From Bacteroidetes bacterium HGW-Bacteroidetes-8 (GTDB lineage Bacteria > Bacteroidota > Bacteroidia > Bacteroidales > UBA932): a stretch of DNA of 64,000 nt. The stretch covers positions 238,938 through 302,937 of the forward strand of contig PHCZ01000006.1 in assembly GCA_002840895.1 (NCBI GenBank), read 5' to 3'. A program made the translations under genes and the position numbers. Below, piece by piece: positions 41,479 to 51,026 of the stretch (positions within the stretch are counted from its first letter, which is position 1; the number at the start of each line of letters is the position of its first letter). The notes under the pieces were generated by a model. The model made no database searches. It was given only the letters and a program-made list of their open reading frames with translations, and was not told where the DNA came from.

Positions 41479-44400
41479 ATGAAACTAAAATTTCCCTTCA
41501 GGCGGGGATGTCCCGTTTCTCAAATAAGAGTGTTGCTATTGGCAATCATCTCTTTTTTGATGCTAGGATCGAATGTGCTTGCTGCAGGAGTTCTTACTCA
41601 GGCCAGGCCCATCACGATGACAATTAAAAAAAGCACTTTGAACAATGTTCTCACCCAAATCAAAGATAACTCCGGAGTGAAGATGTTGTTCAATGTTAAC
41701 AGTGTAAAAAACATCGAATGTGACGAGGTGACCTTCAACAACACACCTGTAGAAGAGGCTTTGAAAACTGTCCTTAAAGGAACAGGATTCGGGTACCAGG
41801 AGGTTGACGGAGTTGTTGTGATTAAAGAGGTACCCCAACCACAAGAGCCGCAAAAGCCGGCCGAGGTTAAAGGTAAGGTGATTGACGCAACCGGTCTTCC
41901 TTTACCGGCAACAGCCATTATGATAAAAGGGACAAAAACCGGTTTTGTGACAGACGAGAATGGTAACTTCTCATTCACACTCAAGACCCCAAAGGGGGCT
42001 ATTCTGGTTTTTACCTTCCTCGGAATGAAAACCCAGGAGATTCCTTACAAAGGAGAGGCGTTTATGAACATAAAGATGGAAGATGATCCGAACCTTATTA
42101 ACGAAGTAGTTGTAACAGGTATCTTTAACAGGGATATCAACACCTTCACAGGATCTTCCACTACGGTTAAGGCAGATGAGATCCAAGCATTCGGAAACCG
42201 TAATATATTGACATCACTTAGGAATATAGATCCGGCATTCAATATTATTGAGAGCAACACCTTTGGTTCAGATCCTAACAGACTTCCGGAGATTCAGATC
42301 CGTGGTAACTCAAACCTACCAAATGTAAACCAACTGCAGGATGAGAACAGGTTTGGAATGAATACCCCACTCATTATCCTTGATGGATTTCAGTCGACCC
42401 TCAGAAAACTGCTGGATATTAATGAAAATGAAGTTGAGACTATCACCCTTCTTAAAGACGCAACAGCAACATCAATTTACGGATCGAGAGGAGCTAATGG
42501 TGTAATTGTAATTACCACAAAAACTCCTGAAATGGGTAAGCTCAAAATACATTATAAAGGGGATGGAAACATCGAACTTCCGGATCTTTCGGGCTATAAT
42601 CGCCTGAATGCCCGTGAGAAACTCGAACTGGAGAAGATGGTAGGTGTTTACGAAACAGCCCGTGCAGAGAATGATGTTCCGCTAAAGAGATACTATAATG
42701 ATGTCCTTAATGAGGTGAATTCAGGTGTAAATACAGACTGGATGTCAAAACCACTCCGTGCAGGGGTAGGACAGAGACACAATATCCGCCTCGAGGGTGG
42801 AGATAAAACCTTTAGATATTCAGCCTCAGCGCAGTTGAACAATATTCAGGGCGTAATGAAAGAATCTAATCGTACTACCTTCAATGGAACCATTAAGCTT
42901 AGCTATACTTACAACAAGGTTAAGTTCACAAACACTTTAATGGTGGGTATAGGAAATAATTCCAACTCACCTTACGGATCATTCAGCGACTATGCAAGAC
43001 TGAATCCTTACTGGAGATCTCACGATGAGAGTGGAAAGGTTTTAAAAACTTTGGGTTATTATGGAAATAGTGACAACTGGTCATTTATGAATCCACTCCC
43101 TACAAACCCTCTGTACAACGCGACTCTGAATACATTCGACAGAGGCCAAACTGCAGAGATTACAAATAACACCTCTATTGAGTGGACTATCACAGGTAAT
43201 CTTATAATGAGAGCAAGATTGGGACTTACCAAGATTAATGGCCAGACTCACAACTTTAAGCCTGCAGACCACACCGAATTTGCAAACTACTCAGAGGCAG
43301 ATATGTTCCGTAAGGGAAGCTATAACTTTGGAGTATCGAACTCTTTCAACTATGATGGAAGTTTAAACTTTAGTTATTCAAAGCTTTTCAATCAGGTTCA
43401 CTCTCTCTATGCAGGGGTTGATATGAATATAAGCGAGAGTCAGTATTCATATTACGGGATTCTGGCAGAGGGATTCCTCAATCCGAACTTCGACTTCCTC
43501 TCTATGGCCCTTCAATATGCAAAAGACGGAAAACCATCGGGGAGTGAAAGCTATAGAAGAGCAATCGGTTTCACAGGAAGCTTTAACTACACCTACGACA
43601 GCAAATACAACATCGAATTCTCGGGCAGAACCGACGGATCTTCTCAATTCGGATCGAACAAGAGATTTGCACCATTCTGGTCGGTAGGTATCGGTTGGAT
43701 TGCAACTAAAGAGGAGTTTCTTAAAAATGTCAAATTTATTGATAGGATGAAATTTCGTGCATCGTTGGGTACAAATGGTCACCAGAATTTTGACTCCTAC
43801 CAGGCTCTCTCGACATATCGTTACTATACCGCAGACAGATATTACTCGTGGCTCGGAGCATATATGCTTGGACTTGGTAACCCGGATCTGAGATGGCAGC
43901 AAAAGATGAATTACAATGCCGGTATTGAGGCTTCATTTCTGAAAAACAGATTGAATATAGTTGCAGATGTTTATCTGGAGAGGGTAAACGACCTTGTATC
44001 TTCTGTAGACCTTCCTGCCTCTAACGGATTCCGCAGCTATATTGAGAACATTGGAAAGATGGAGAACAGAGGATTTGAGTTCAAGGCAACCGCTGTAGTT
44101 GTCAAAAAGAGTAATCTGTCCTGGAGCATTACAGGAGCTATTTCTCACAATAAGAATACGATTGTAGAGATATCTCAGGCACTCAAAGATGCCCAGAAGT
44201 CGATAGAGATGGCAGCCGGTGCCAATCCAAATTTTCTCTTTAAGGAGGGATATTCAACAAACGCTATTTGGGTGGTACCATCTCTTGGTATAGATCCAAG
44301 TACAGGTAAAGAGCTCTATCTTAATAAAGAGGGAAATCCGACCTTCACCTGGAGTGCTCTTGATTTGCAGGCGGTTGGTATTGCAGAGCCAAAATACTAC

Positions 44401-44841
44401 GGAAACCTCAATACCTCGCTTCGTTATAAAGGATTATCGGTTAACCTCTCATTCGGTTACAGATTCGGAGGGCAGCAATACAATCAGACACTTATTAACC
44501 TTGTGGAAAACGCAAACTATAAGTGGAATGTAGACCGTAGGGTTTACGACAGCAGATGGCAAAAACCGGGTGATAACGCAGCATTTAAAGGGTTGCTTGT
44601 AACAACCGCTACCAATAAAACATCCCGTTTTGTACAGGACGAAAACACATTCAACTGCCAGAATATTAATGTTAGATACGATATAAAGTCTAAGAGACTC
44701 CAAAGTGTTATGAGAATTGAGATGATATCACTCTCTGCAAATATGGCAGATCTCTTCTACATATCATCTGTTAAAAGGGAGAGAGGTACAACCTATCCAT
44801 TCTCAAGGCAGATATCCTTTACACTTGGTTTAACCTTTTAA
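41479..44841 (+). CDS. SusC/RagA-family TonB-linked transporter with STN domain
   Basis: The 1120-aa protein has a signal peptide (to about A36) and an STN domain (TMTIKKSTLNNVLTQIKDNSGVKMLF, about 45-115). A carboxypeptidase-D-like domain (VKGKVIDATGLPLPATAIMIKG), plug (SIYGSRGANGVIVITTK) and barrel ending FTLGLTF follow. The STN domain marks it as a signal-transducing transporter that contacts FecR in the periplasm. It lies 69 nt after fecR. Confidence 0.96.
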   Translation: MKLKFPFRRGCPVSQIRVLLLAIISFLMLGSNVLAAGVLTQARPITMTIKKSTLNNVLTQIKDNSGVKMLFNVNSVKNIECDEVTFNNTPVEEALKTVLKGTGFGYQEVDGVVVIKEVPQPQEPQKPAEVKGKVIDATGLPLPATAIMIKGTKTGFVTDENGNFSFTLKTPKGAILVFTFLGMKTQEIPYKGEAFMNIKMEDDPNLINEVVVTGIFNRDINTFTGSSTTVKADEIQAFGNRNILTSLRNIDPAFNIIESNTFGSDPNRLPEIQIRGNSNLPNVNQLQDENRFGMNTPLIILDGFQSTLRKLLDINENEVETITLLKDATATSIYGSRGANGVIVITTKTPEMGKLKIHYKGDGNIELPDLSGYNRLNAREKLELEKMVGVYETARAENDVPLKRYYNDVLNEVNSGVNTDWMSKPLRAGVGQRHNIRLEGGDKTFRYSASAQLNNIQGVMKESNRTTFNGTIKLSYTYNKVKFTNTLMVGIGNNSNSPYGSFSDYARLNPYWRSHDESGKVLKTLGYYGNSDNWSFMNPLPTNPLYNATLNTFDRGQTAEITNNTSIEWTITGNLIMRARLGLTKINGQTHNFKPADHTEFANYSEADMFRKGSYNFGVSNSFNYDGSLNFSYSKLFNQVHSLYAGVDMNISESQYSYYGILAEGFLNPNFDFLSMALQYAKDGKPSGSESYRRAIGFTGSFNYTYDSKYNIEFSGRTDGSSQFGSNKRFAPFWSVGIGWIATKEEFLKNVKFIDRMKFRASLGTNGHQNFDSYQALSTYRYYTADRYYSWLGAYMLGLGNPDLRWQQKMNYNAGIEASFLKNRLNIVADVYLERVNDLVSSVDLPASNGFRSYIENIGKMENRGFEFKATAVVVKKSNLSWSITGAISHNKNTIVEISQALKDAQKSIEMAAGANPNFLFKEGYSTNAIWVVPSLGIDPSTGKELYLNKEGNPTFTWSALDLQAVGIAEPKYYGNLNTSLRYKGLSVNLSFGYRFGGQQYNQTLINLVENANYKWNVDRRVYDSRWQKPGDNAAFKGLLVTTATNKTSRFVQDENTFNCQNINVRYDIKSKRLQSVMRIEMISLSANMADLFYISSVKRERGTTYPFSRQISFTLGLTF

Positions 44842-44853
44842 TTGAAACAGAAA

Positions 44854-46329
44854 ATGAAAAAAATATACAAATTAATCACAGTTTTATTTTTGTCATTGTC
44901 ACTCACATCTTGCTTAAACGAGTGGTTAACGGTTAATCCAAAGACCGATATGACAAGAGATATCCTGTTCAGTTCTGAATCGGGATTTAAGGATGCCCTC
45001 ACGGGTGTCTATATTCAGCTAAAAAGCGGCAATGGTTATGGAGATGCTCTGACTATGACCACAATAGAACATCTGGTTACATCCTGGGATGTTACATCAA
45101 GCTCGACACAGCAGCGACTTAATCAGTTTCTTTATACCGACTCCGGAGTTGAAACCGCGATGTCATCTATCTTCTCACAGCACTACTCAGTAATTGCAAG
45201 CATTAACGCTATCCTGGACCAGATAGACAACAAGAAAGATGTCTTCACAACAGATAAGATGTATGAGCTTATTAAGGGCGAAGCGCTTGCTTTAAGGGCT
45301 CTGTGCCATCTTGACATTCTTCGTCTTTTTGGACCTGTACCAACAGTTACAACTGCAGACAATATTCTTCCATATGTTAAGACCCTCTCAAGAGAGGCCG
45401 TTCCTCATATCAATTTTAACGCCTTTAAGGCAGAGTTGCTAAAGGATCTGAACGATGCCGAACAACTTCTCAATGCAGCCGATCCGGTAAAGAACTACTC
45501 AATGTACGATCTTCGCCGCCCGGGGCCGACTTATACATTTAATCCGGCAGATACTTACTTCGGTTTCAGACATATAAGAATGAACTACTATGCGGTTAAG
45601 GCACTCAAAGCCAGAACATATCTCTGGTTTGGCGACAATGAGAATGCATTTGCAAACGCAAAAGAGGTTATCGATGCCAAAAATCCGGATGGAAGTATAA
45701 AATTCCCCCTTGGTACATCGGCCGATATGACAGCGGGTTACCTGAATCTTCCATCGGAACATATCTTCGGAATCTATGAGTTCTCATTGTTAAACAAGTA
45801 TAATACAATATATGCAGTTGGAACATTAAAAAAGGGAAGTGCCGAGACAACAATCAAGAGCCAGTTATACGGGAACACCGGTACAGATATCCGCGAGACA
45901 TATCTCTGGGAACTTATTACTCAGGCTAATCAGGCCAAAACTTATATTATAAAAAAATATAAAGTTGTTGATTCGCCTACAAATATGACCGTAGACTACC
46001 GACAGATTCCACTTCTGAGAATTGCCGAAATGTATCTGATTGCAACTGAGGCTGCGCCTACATTAACCGAAGCTCAGGCCTTCTGGAGTACATTCAGAAT
46101 AGCCCGTAATATATCTGTAAGCACACTATCTGCCGATCCTAATCTACTTAAAGATGAGGTTATGAAAGAGTACAGAAAAGAGTTTTATGCAGAGGGTCAG
46201 GCATTTTACAACTATAAGAGAATGAATATGCCAAAAAATAAAATTCTCTACGCATCTACTTCTGCCACTGTTGTTCTCAATTATGTTGTTCCACTCCCAA
46301 AATCCGAACTGATAAACACCAATAAATAG
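44854..46329 (+). CDS. SusD/RagB-family lipoprotein
   Basis: The 491-aa protein has lipoprotein signal VLFLSLSLTSC and SusD features (GFKDALTGVYIQLKSGNGYGD, GEALALRALCHLDILRLFGPVP, EYRKEFYAEGQAFYNYKRMN). The ATG at 44854 is used; a TTG at 44842 in frame is less likely. It follows susC directly and is the surface lid/binding partner. Divergent from the glycan-locus SusD and typical of operons with DUF4843 and PKD-like lipoproteins. Confidence 0.94.
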   Translation: MKKIYKLITVLFLSLSLTSCLNEWLTVNPKTDMTRDILFSSESGFKDALTGVYIQLKSGNGYGDALTMTTIEHLVTSWDVTSSSTQQRLNQFLYTDSGVETAMSSIFSQHYSVIASINAILDQIDNKKDVFTTDKMYELIKGEALALRALCHLDILRLFGPVPTVTTADNILPYVKTLSREAVPHINFNAFKAELLKDLNDAEQLLNAADPVKNYSMYDLRRPGPTYTFNPADTYFGFRHIRMNYYAVKALKARTYLWFGDNENAFANAKEVIDAKNPDGSIKFPLGTSADMTAGYLNLPSEHIFGIYEFSLLNKYNTIYAVGTLKKGSAETTIKSQLYGNTGTDIRETYLWELITQANQAKTYIIKKYKVVDSPTNMTVDYRQIPLLRIAEMYLIATEAAPTLTEAQAFWSTFRIARNISVSTLSADPNLLKDEVMKEYRKEFYAEGQAFYNYKRMNMPKNKILYASTSATVVLNYVVPLPKSELINTNK

Positions 46330-46337
46330 TTTACATT

Positions 46338-47108
46338 ATGAAAAACATAAAATATATTTTAATGGCAACAGTGCTCCTGCTACTTTATTCTTGCAAGGAG
46401 GAGTACTATCTGTACAATGATGTGAAGAGAATCCAGTTTGGTCCGGATATCGCCCGTATCTACACCCCATCATATAATATGGCCGATACTACAAAAAGCT
46501 ATACGTTCTTTTATGAAAGTACGGCAAAGCAACAGGACACCCTCTTTTTTGACATTTATGCGATAGGAGGGGTTTCAAATAACGATCGTTCATTCAAACT
46601 GGAGCAGGTTGCTGTTCCGGGGGCAGATAATGCAGTTTCAGGAAAACATTACAAGGCTTTTAACGACGCATCGCTTGCTTCTAAGTATGTGATCAAGGCG
46701 GGAGCTGTTCACGCAAAAGTACCAATTGTAATGCTTCGTGACGTAACTCTTAAAATCACAACAGTTACCCTTAAGTTTCAGATTGTGGAGAATGAAAACT
46801 TCTCTTCCGGAGAACCTTCAAATTTATGGCGAAAAGCTGTATTTACTGACAGACTTAGTCAGCCACCGGCTTGGGATGCATCGGCTACACAATACTATTT
46901 CGGGAAATACAGCGTTGTGAAACACAACTTCTTTATTGAGCAGACAGGTCAAAAGTGGGATAACGATTTTATACTTTCTATAAGACCAGATTATGCCTTA
47001 TTGAGTTATTGGAGAGGAGTAGTAAAGGTGGCGTTAGTAAATTATAACGCTCAGCATCCGGGAAATCCTCTTACCGATGAGTTCGGAGAATTAGTAGTAA
47101 TACCATAA
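46338..47108 (+). CDS. DUF4843 lipoprotein
   Basis: The 256-aa protein has lipoprotein signal ATVLLLLYSC. It shows DUF4843 features: RIQFGP near the start, YTFFYESTAKQQDTLFFDIYAIG, and a C-terminal RKAVFTDRLSQPPAWD segment followed by the YYFGKYSVVKHNFF region. DUF4843 proteins are Bacteroidetes SusCD accessory lipoproteins of unknown ligand. It lies 8 nt after susD and 11 nt before the PKD-like gene. Confidence 0.85.
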   Translation: MKNIKYILMATVLLLLYSCKEEYYLYNDVKRIQFGPDIARIYTPSYNMADTTKSYTFFYESTAKQQDTLFFDIYAIGGVSNNDRSFKLEQVAVPGADNAVSGKHYKAFNDASLASKYVIKAGAVHAKVPIVMLRDVTLKITTVTLKFQIVENENFSSGEPSNLWRKAVFTDRLSQPPAWDASATQYYFGKYSVVKHNFFIEQTGQKWDNDFILSIRPDYALLSYWRGVVKVALVNYNAQHPGNPLTDEFGELVVIP

Positions 47109-47119
47109 AGTTAACAGAG

Positions 47120-48637
47120 ATGAAAAATAAATATCTATACATTATATTGATTGCCGGAGTTTTATCTTCTTGCTTCAAGGATAAGGGTAACTATGTTTAC
47201 ACCGAACACGAAGAGATAACCGTAACCGGAATAGCTGCAAGTTATGACAAGATTTCACTTGTAGATAAGATAACAATTGACCCGACAGTGACATCAAATA
47301 AGCCGGGTGCAGAGTTTACATACTGGTGGGGCCTGTATGAGACAAGTGTTCAGGGAGCGGTTCCTAAGGTAGATACCCTTGTAAGGACAAAAGCTATAGA
47401 CTATCTGGTTGTTCAGCCTGCAAAGGGTTGGGTTCTGGTATTCGGAGCCAAAAACATCAAAACCGGGTACACAAAAATTGTGACCTCAAATATCAATGTT
47501 ATTACCCAGTTTACACGTGGATGGTATGTTGCAAAGACAGAAGCCGGCAAGACCGATCTTGACCTCTATCTGACCCCGACAAGTGCCATTCCGGGGGGTA
47601 AAATGGAGAATGTGTTTTCTATGGTTAATGGCAAGAAGCTTAACGGAAAGGCTCATACCCTTCGTTTCTACCACGACTACAAAGCATTGACAGGAACCAG
47701 TTTTCTTAACACCCGTTCACTCTTCGTTGTCTCGGACCAAGATGCATCTGTTGTAAATATTGGAACTATCAAAGAGATAAGAGACTTTAACGCTCTGTTT
47801 TACAATGCTCCTGCAGTTAAAAAACCAGATATAGTCAGTAATGGATCGGCAGCATTCTATTTCATCAATAATGGAAGGCTTCATAGCATTTATAATATGA
47901 GTGCAAACTCAGGACAATTCGGTATTCAGCAGATGGTTAATGAGTACAATGGTGATTATAGACTTTCAAAGTACTTCTATTCAGCTGGCTTTTATGACCC
48001 GTACTTTTTTGATGAGTTGTCAAGCACTTTTTACTCGGCAGGTGGAGCCTCTTTACAGTTAAACAATGTAAATAGTGCAGCAACTTCAAAATTACCGGCC
48101 AAAAACAATAACAAAACGCTTTTATATCTAGGTTTCAAATCAACCTCTGCGGCATTTGCGGTTTTTCAGGATAAAACGAACGCCAACATTAAGATTTTAT
48201 CTGCAATTACTCCAAGTACAAGTGCAATGGTCATTTTAGCCGACACCCTTGCTGCAACCGAGAAGCTTTATAGCGCAACTATGCACACCCTTTTCAACGG
48301 TGATGAGAATATGATGTATTTTGTAGTTGGAAACCAGATTTGGTCAAGAAACCTATCAAACAGGTTTGAGCAGCTTCAGTATACAGTTCCGGGTGATGAG
48401 ACCATCTCCTTTATCCGCCACCTTAAGTACACAGTTTCCGGCGACGCTGCATTTAACTACAATTATGTTGCAATTGCAAGCAAAAAGGGAGATTCATACA
48501 ACATTAGAATGTTTACAAAGACATCGGGTAACCTCAATCCTGCCCCTGTTTTCACAATTACAGGAAAAGGTGAAGCCGGAGATATTATATATATATCGCC
48601 ATCTGTTAGCGGGTACACATACCCAAACACTTTGTAA
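47120..48637 (+). CDS. PKD-like family lipoprotein
   Basis: The 505-aa protein has lipoprotein signal IILIAGVLSSC, followed by the PKD-like start FKDKGNYVYTEHEEITVTGI and TYWWGLYE. A large beta-rich body follows. The family is almost always found with SusCD/DUF4843 and is thought to be part of the surface complex, possibly binding a proteinaceous ligand. Same operon, 11 nt after the DUF4843 gene. Confidence 0.85.
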   Translation: MKNKYLYIILIAGVLSSCFKDKGNYVYTEHEEITVTGIAASYDKISLVDKITIDPTVTSNKPGAEFTYWWGLYETSVQGAVPKVDTLVRTKAIDYLVVQPAKGWVLVFGAKNIKTGYTKIVTSNINVITQFTRGWYVAKTEAGKTDLDLYLTPTSAIPGGKMENVFSMVNGKKLNGKAHTLRFYHDYKALTGTSFLNTRSLFVVSDQDASVVNIGTIKEIRDFNALFYNAPAVKKPDIVSNGSAAFYFINNGRLHSIYNMSANSGQFGIQQMVNEYNGDYRLSKYFYSAGFYDPYFFDELSSTFYSAGGASLQLNNVNSAATSKLPAKNNNKTLLYLGFKSTSAAFAVFQDKTNANIKILSAITPSTSAMVILADTLAATEKLYSATMHTLFNGDENMMYFVVGNQIWSRNLSNRFEQLQYTVPGDETISFIRHLKYTVSGDAAFNYNYVAIASKKGDSYNIRMFTKTSGNLNPAPVFTITGKGEAGDIIYISPSVSGYTYPNTL

Positions 48638-48675
48638 CATTATTTAAAAGGATTATTAATAAGTAAATTAGATAG

Positions 48676-50016
48676 ATGAAAAAGACATTAGTACTATTTT
48701 TTGCCCTCCTCTCTGTAAACATAGTTATTGCACAGAGCGTTATGATCTCCGGGAAGGTTCTTACAGAAAAGAGAGCTGCAGATTTATCTCTTCTGACCAT
48801 TATTGACGGTAATACCTTCGTTATTGCTACCGCAGTGCCTTCGGCCGATGGGTCGTTCGGATTCTACTTTAAACCCGATTATGAGGGTTTCTATATGATT
48901 GGTGGCTCTAAGGATATGGATGTTCAGTTTCCTGTTTATATCAAAGGGGGTGAAAATTTTAGTGTCGTTATAAAAGACAAAACTATCAGCTATGAGGGTA
49001 AGCTCACTCAGGAGAACAAGATTTTGGCCTCCTGGGTGGCTATGTCACAGGTTGTAAGAGAAAAATCTCACTACTGGATGGGCAGTATGAGCATCTATAA
49101 GGACTTCTTTCCGGAACTTGAGGCACTGGTTGCAAAGAACCAAGCTTTCTTAGCGGGAATCAACACAAAGAATACACTATTCAACGAGCTGATGAAGAGC
49201 TATGTTATCTTTGGCACTGAGTATTATGCCATTAATTTCCTGAGAGTTCCAAGAACTTCACATCCGGATAAGAGCGATTTGGTAAGCTTCTATAGTACCA
49301 TAGTCACTCCAAATCACTTACCGGACGATAAAGTTTTGCAAATTCCTCACAGTAAGAGATATCTCTCTATGTACGTAGATTATGCATCCGGAAGTGAGAA
49401 GGATGTAGAAAAAAAACTGGTACATCTTGGGACCGATAAGCAGAAGGCTGAGTATCTATCTTACTCAAATCTTTCCAGACTTAAGAGTTATGATCTTTAC
49501 CTTGATTTTGTCGAGAAATTCGGTAGATATTTCGCCACACCTGCCCATAAAAAGCTTCTGGAGGAGACAGGTGCAAAGCTCTATGAGACTCGTAGCGGCG
49601 GTGTTGCTGCCAACTTTACCTATCCCGATGTAAACGGCAAAAATGTCTCTCTAAGCGATTTTAAGGGTAAGGTTGTGCTTGTGGATGTTTGGGCCACCTG
49701 GTGTGGACCCTGCAAGCAGCAGATCCCCTCTATGAAGAAACTCGAGGAGGAGCTTCACGGGATGGATGTGGTTATCCTTAGCGTCTCGGTTGATGAGGAG
49801 AAGGACAAAGAGAAGTGGAAGCAGATGATTATTGACGAAAAGCTTGGCGGAGTTCACATTTTTGCAAGCGGATGGAGTAAAATCTGCAAAGATTACAAGA
49901 TCACCGGTATTCCACGCTTTATGCTCTTTGACAAAAATGGTAATGTAATATCTACCGATGCTCCAAGACCATCCGATCCTGAGCTCAAAACGCTTATAAT
50001 GAAATATCTCAAATAG
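48676..50016 (+). CDS. secreted TlpA-like thioredoxin-fold oxidoreductase
   Basis: The 446-aa protein has a signal peptide (about 1-19), an N-terminal DUF4369-like beta-domain and helical linker (about 20-315). A C-terminal TlpA/AhpC-type thioredoxin domain carries WAT-W-C343-G-P-C346-K and the cis-Pro motif GIPRFML. It probably reduces or isomerises disulfides of a periplasmic substrate. It closes the fecR-susCD-DUF4843-PKD operon (38-nt gap), which suggests that the imported ligand is cysteine-containing or needs thiol chemistry. Confidence 0.9.
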   Translation: MKKTLVLFFALLSVNIVIAQSVMISGKVLTEKRAADLSLLTIIDGNTFVIATAVPSADGSFGFYFKPDYEGFYMIGGSKDMDVQFPVYIKGGENFSVVIKDKTISYEGKLTQENKILASWVAMSQVVREKSHYWMGSMSIYKDFFPELEALVAKNQAFLAGINTKNTLFNELMKSYVIFGTEYYAINFLRVPRTSHPDKSDLVSFYSTIVTPNHLPDDKVLQIPHSKRYLSMYVDYASGSEKDVEKKLVHLGTDKQKAEYLSYSNLSRLKSYDLYLDFVEKFGRYFATPAHKKLLEETGAKLYETRSGGVAANFTYPDVNGKNVSLSDFKGKVVLVDVWATWCGPCKQQIPSMKKLEEELHGMDVVILSVSVDEEKDKEKWKQMIIDEKLGGVHIFASGWSKICKDYKITGIPRFMLFDKNGNVISTDAPRPSDPELKTLIMKYLK

Positions 50017-50107
50017 ATCGCTCTTTATTTATTGAAATAATTTCCGGGTAATTCATTCCGGTCACCGCACACAAAGTTAAGTTGTTAATTGGGTTAATGG
50101 TTAGTAG

Positions 50108-50548
50108 TTTGTATGTGCAGTGGCCGGATTTGTTATTACAGGCTATCCTACATCCATTGTAATGGATAGTGAGTGGAATCTAAAAAGCATTGTTCTTGGC
50201 TACCGTAACTATGAAGCTCGTATGGATTCGGTGCTTAATGCCGGTGTAAAACTCTACGATATACGGCTTAAAGATATTACTAAAGAGAGGGCGATTGAGA
50301 TGTTTGGGTATGCACTTAAGGCTTTGCGTTGCTAATGGAGTGGAGACTTTGTGCAGATGGAGAGTTTTGCGCTAAAATCGCGTGAGAGTGGCGAGTACCT
50401 TTTTAATAACTATCTGCTTTATATCGCAGCTACAAAGAGAGGCGATGCCGCATATGCAGCACTCTACAAAAACGAAATTGCCACCAAATTTTCCGACAAA
50501 ATGCACCGCTCAATCTACGCCGAAATGTTCACCGAAATGCAGCTTTGA
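50108..50548 (+). pseudogene. decayed TlpA-like gene fragment
   Basis: Frame 1 (to 50335) gives AGFVITGYPTSIVMDSEWN, the cis-Pro strand and tail of a thioredoxin-like domain, without the upstream CxxC half. After a stop near 50333 a second frame (to 50548) continues with QMESFALKSRESGEYLFNN and a charged tail. Neither part has a convincing start, so this looks like the 3' remnant of a thioredoxin-family gene with at least one frameshift. It resembles the class of the intact TlpA gene just upstream. Confidence 0.5.
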
Positions 50549-50606
50549 TGAGAGCTGCATTTTCCATCCTGCCGCAAATCGGCCTAAAAATTCAAAATTA
50601 TTTTAA

Positions 50607-50750
50607 CAAGGACTGCTTGACGAGGTAGACCTGATAGAATGCTTTAACGAACCGGGTAGATCTCTCACAGTAGGCGAGATACTACAAAAGCAAAGGCAAG
50701 TATTCAAGGATATGGATATGTTGGCGCGTGACGCCATCGCCTCGTTATGA
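50607..50750 (+). pseudogene. unidentified gene 3' remnant
   Basis: A 47-codon frame without start reads LLDEVDLIECFNEPGRSL and continues VGEILQKQRQVFKD before TGA at 50748-50750. Its amphipathic, protein-like composition suggests the C-terminus of a lost gene. The family is not recognised. Confidence 0.3.
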
Positions 50751-50811
50751 GCATAAGTGAATGCAGGGTGTAAGCGATTAGTATAATATGGCCTATAACA
50801 GCTTGCTCGAC

Positions 50812-51020
50812 TAATCGACATTTTTTTGCATTCGCCTCATTTTAGTCGATAAAATTTTGCAATCTTAAGTAAAGAGGAAGAAATAATCGACGTTTTTTTA
50901 CTTATACGAGAAGTGTGCTATAAGTATTTAATCGATGTTTTTTTGCATTTATGCCGCTTTAGTCGATATTTTTTTGCACTTTTGTTGTAATCTAGATTTT
51001 TAATCGATGTTTTTTGCATT
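50812..51020. promoter_or_regulatory. six phased T-tract/TCGA repeats upstream of the Fic gene
   Basis: Copies at 50812, 50842, 50884, 50929, 50960 and 51001 follow the consensus TARTCGAYRTTTTTTTGCAT. Centre spacings of about 30, 42, 45, 31 and 41 bp approximate three or four helical turns, so the T-tracts face the same side and should bend the DNA. The last copy ends 6 nt before the Fic ATG. Copies 2 and 3 are the most degenerate. Probable operators for autoregulation by the N-terminal domain of the gene product. Confidence 0.7.
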
Positions 51021-51026
51021 ATACCA

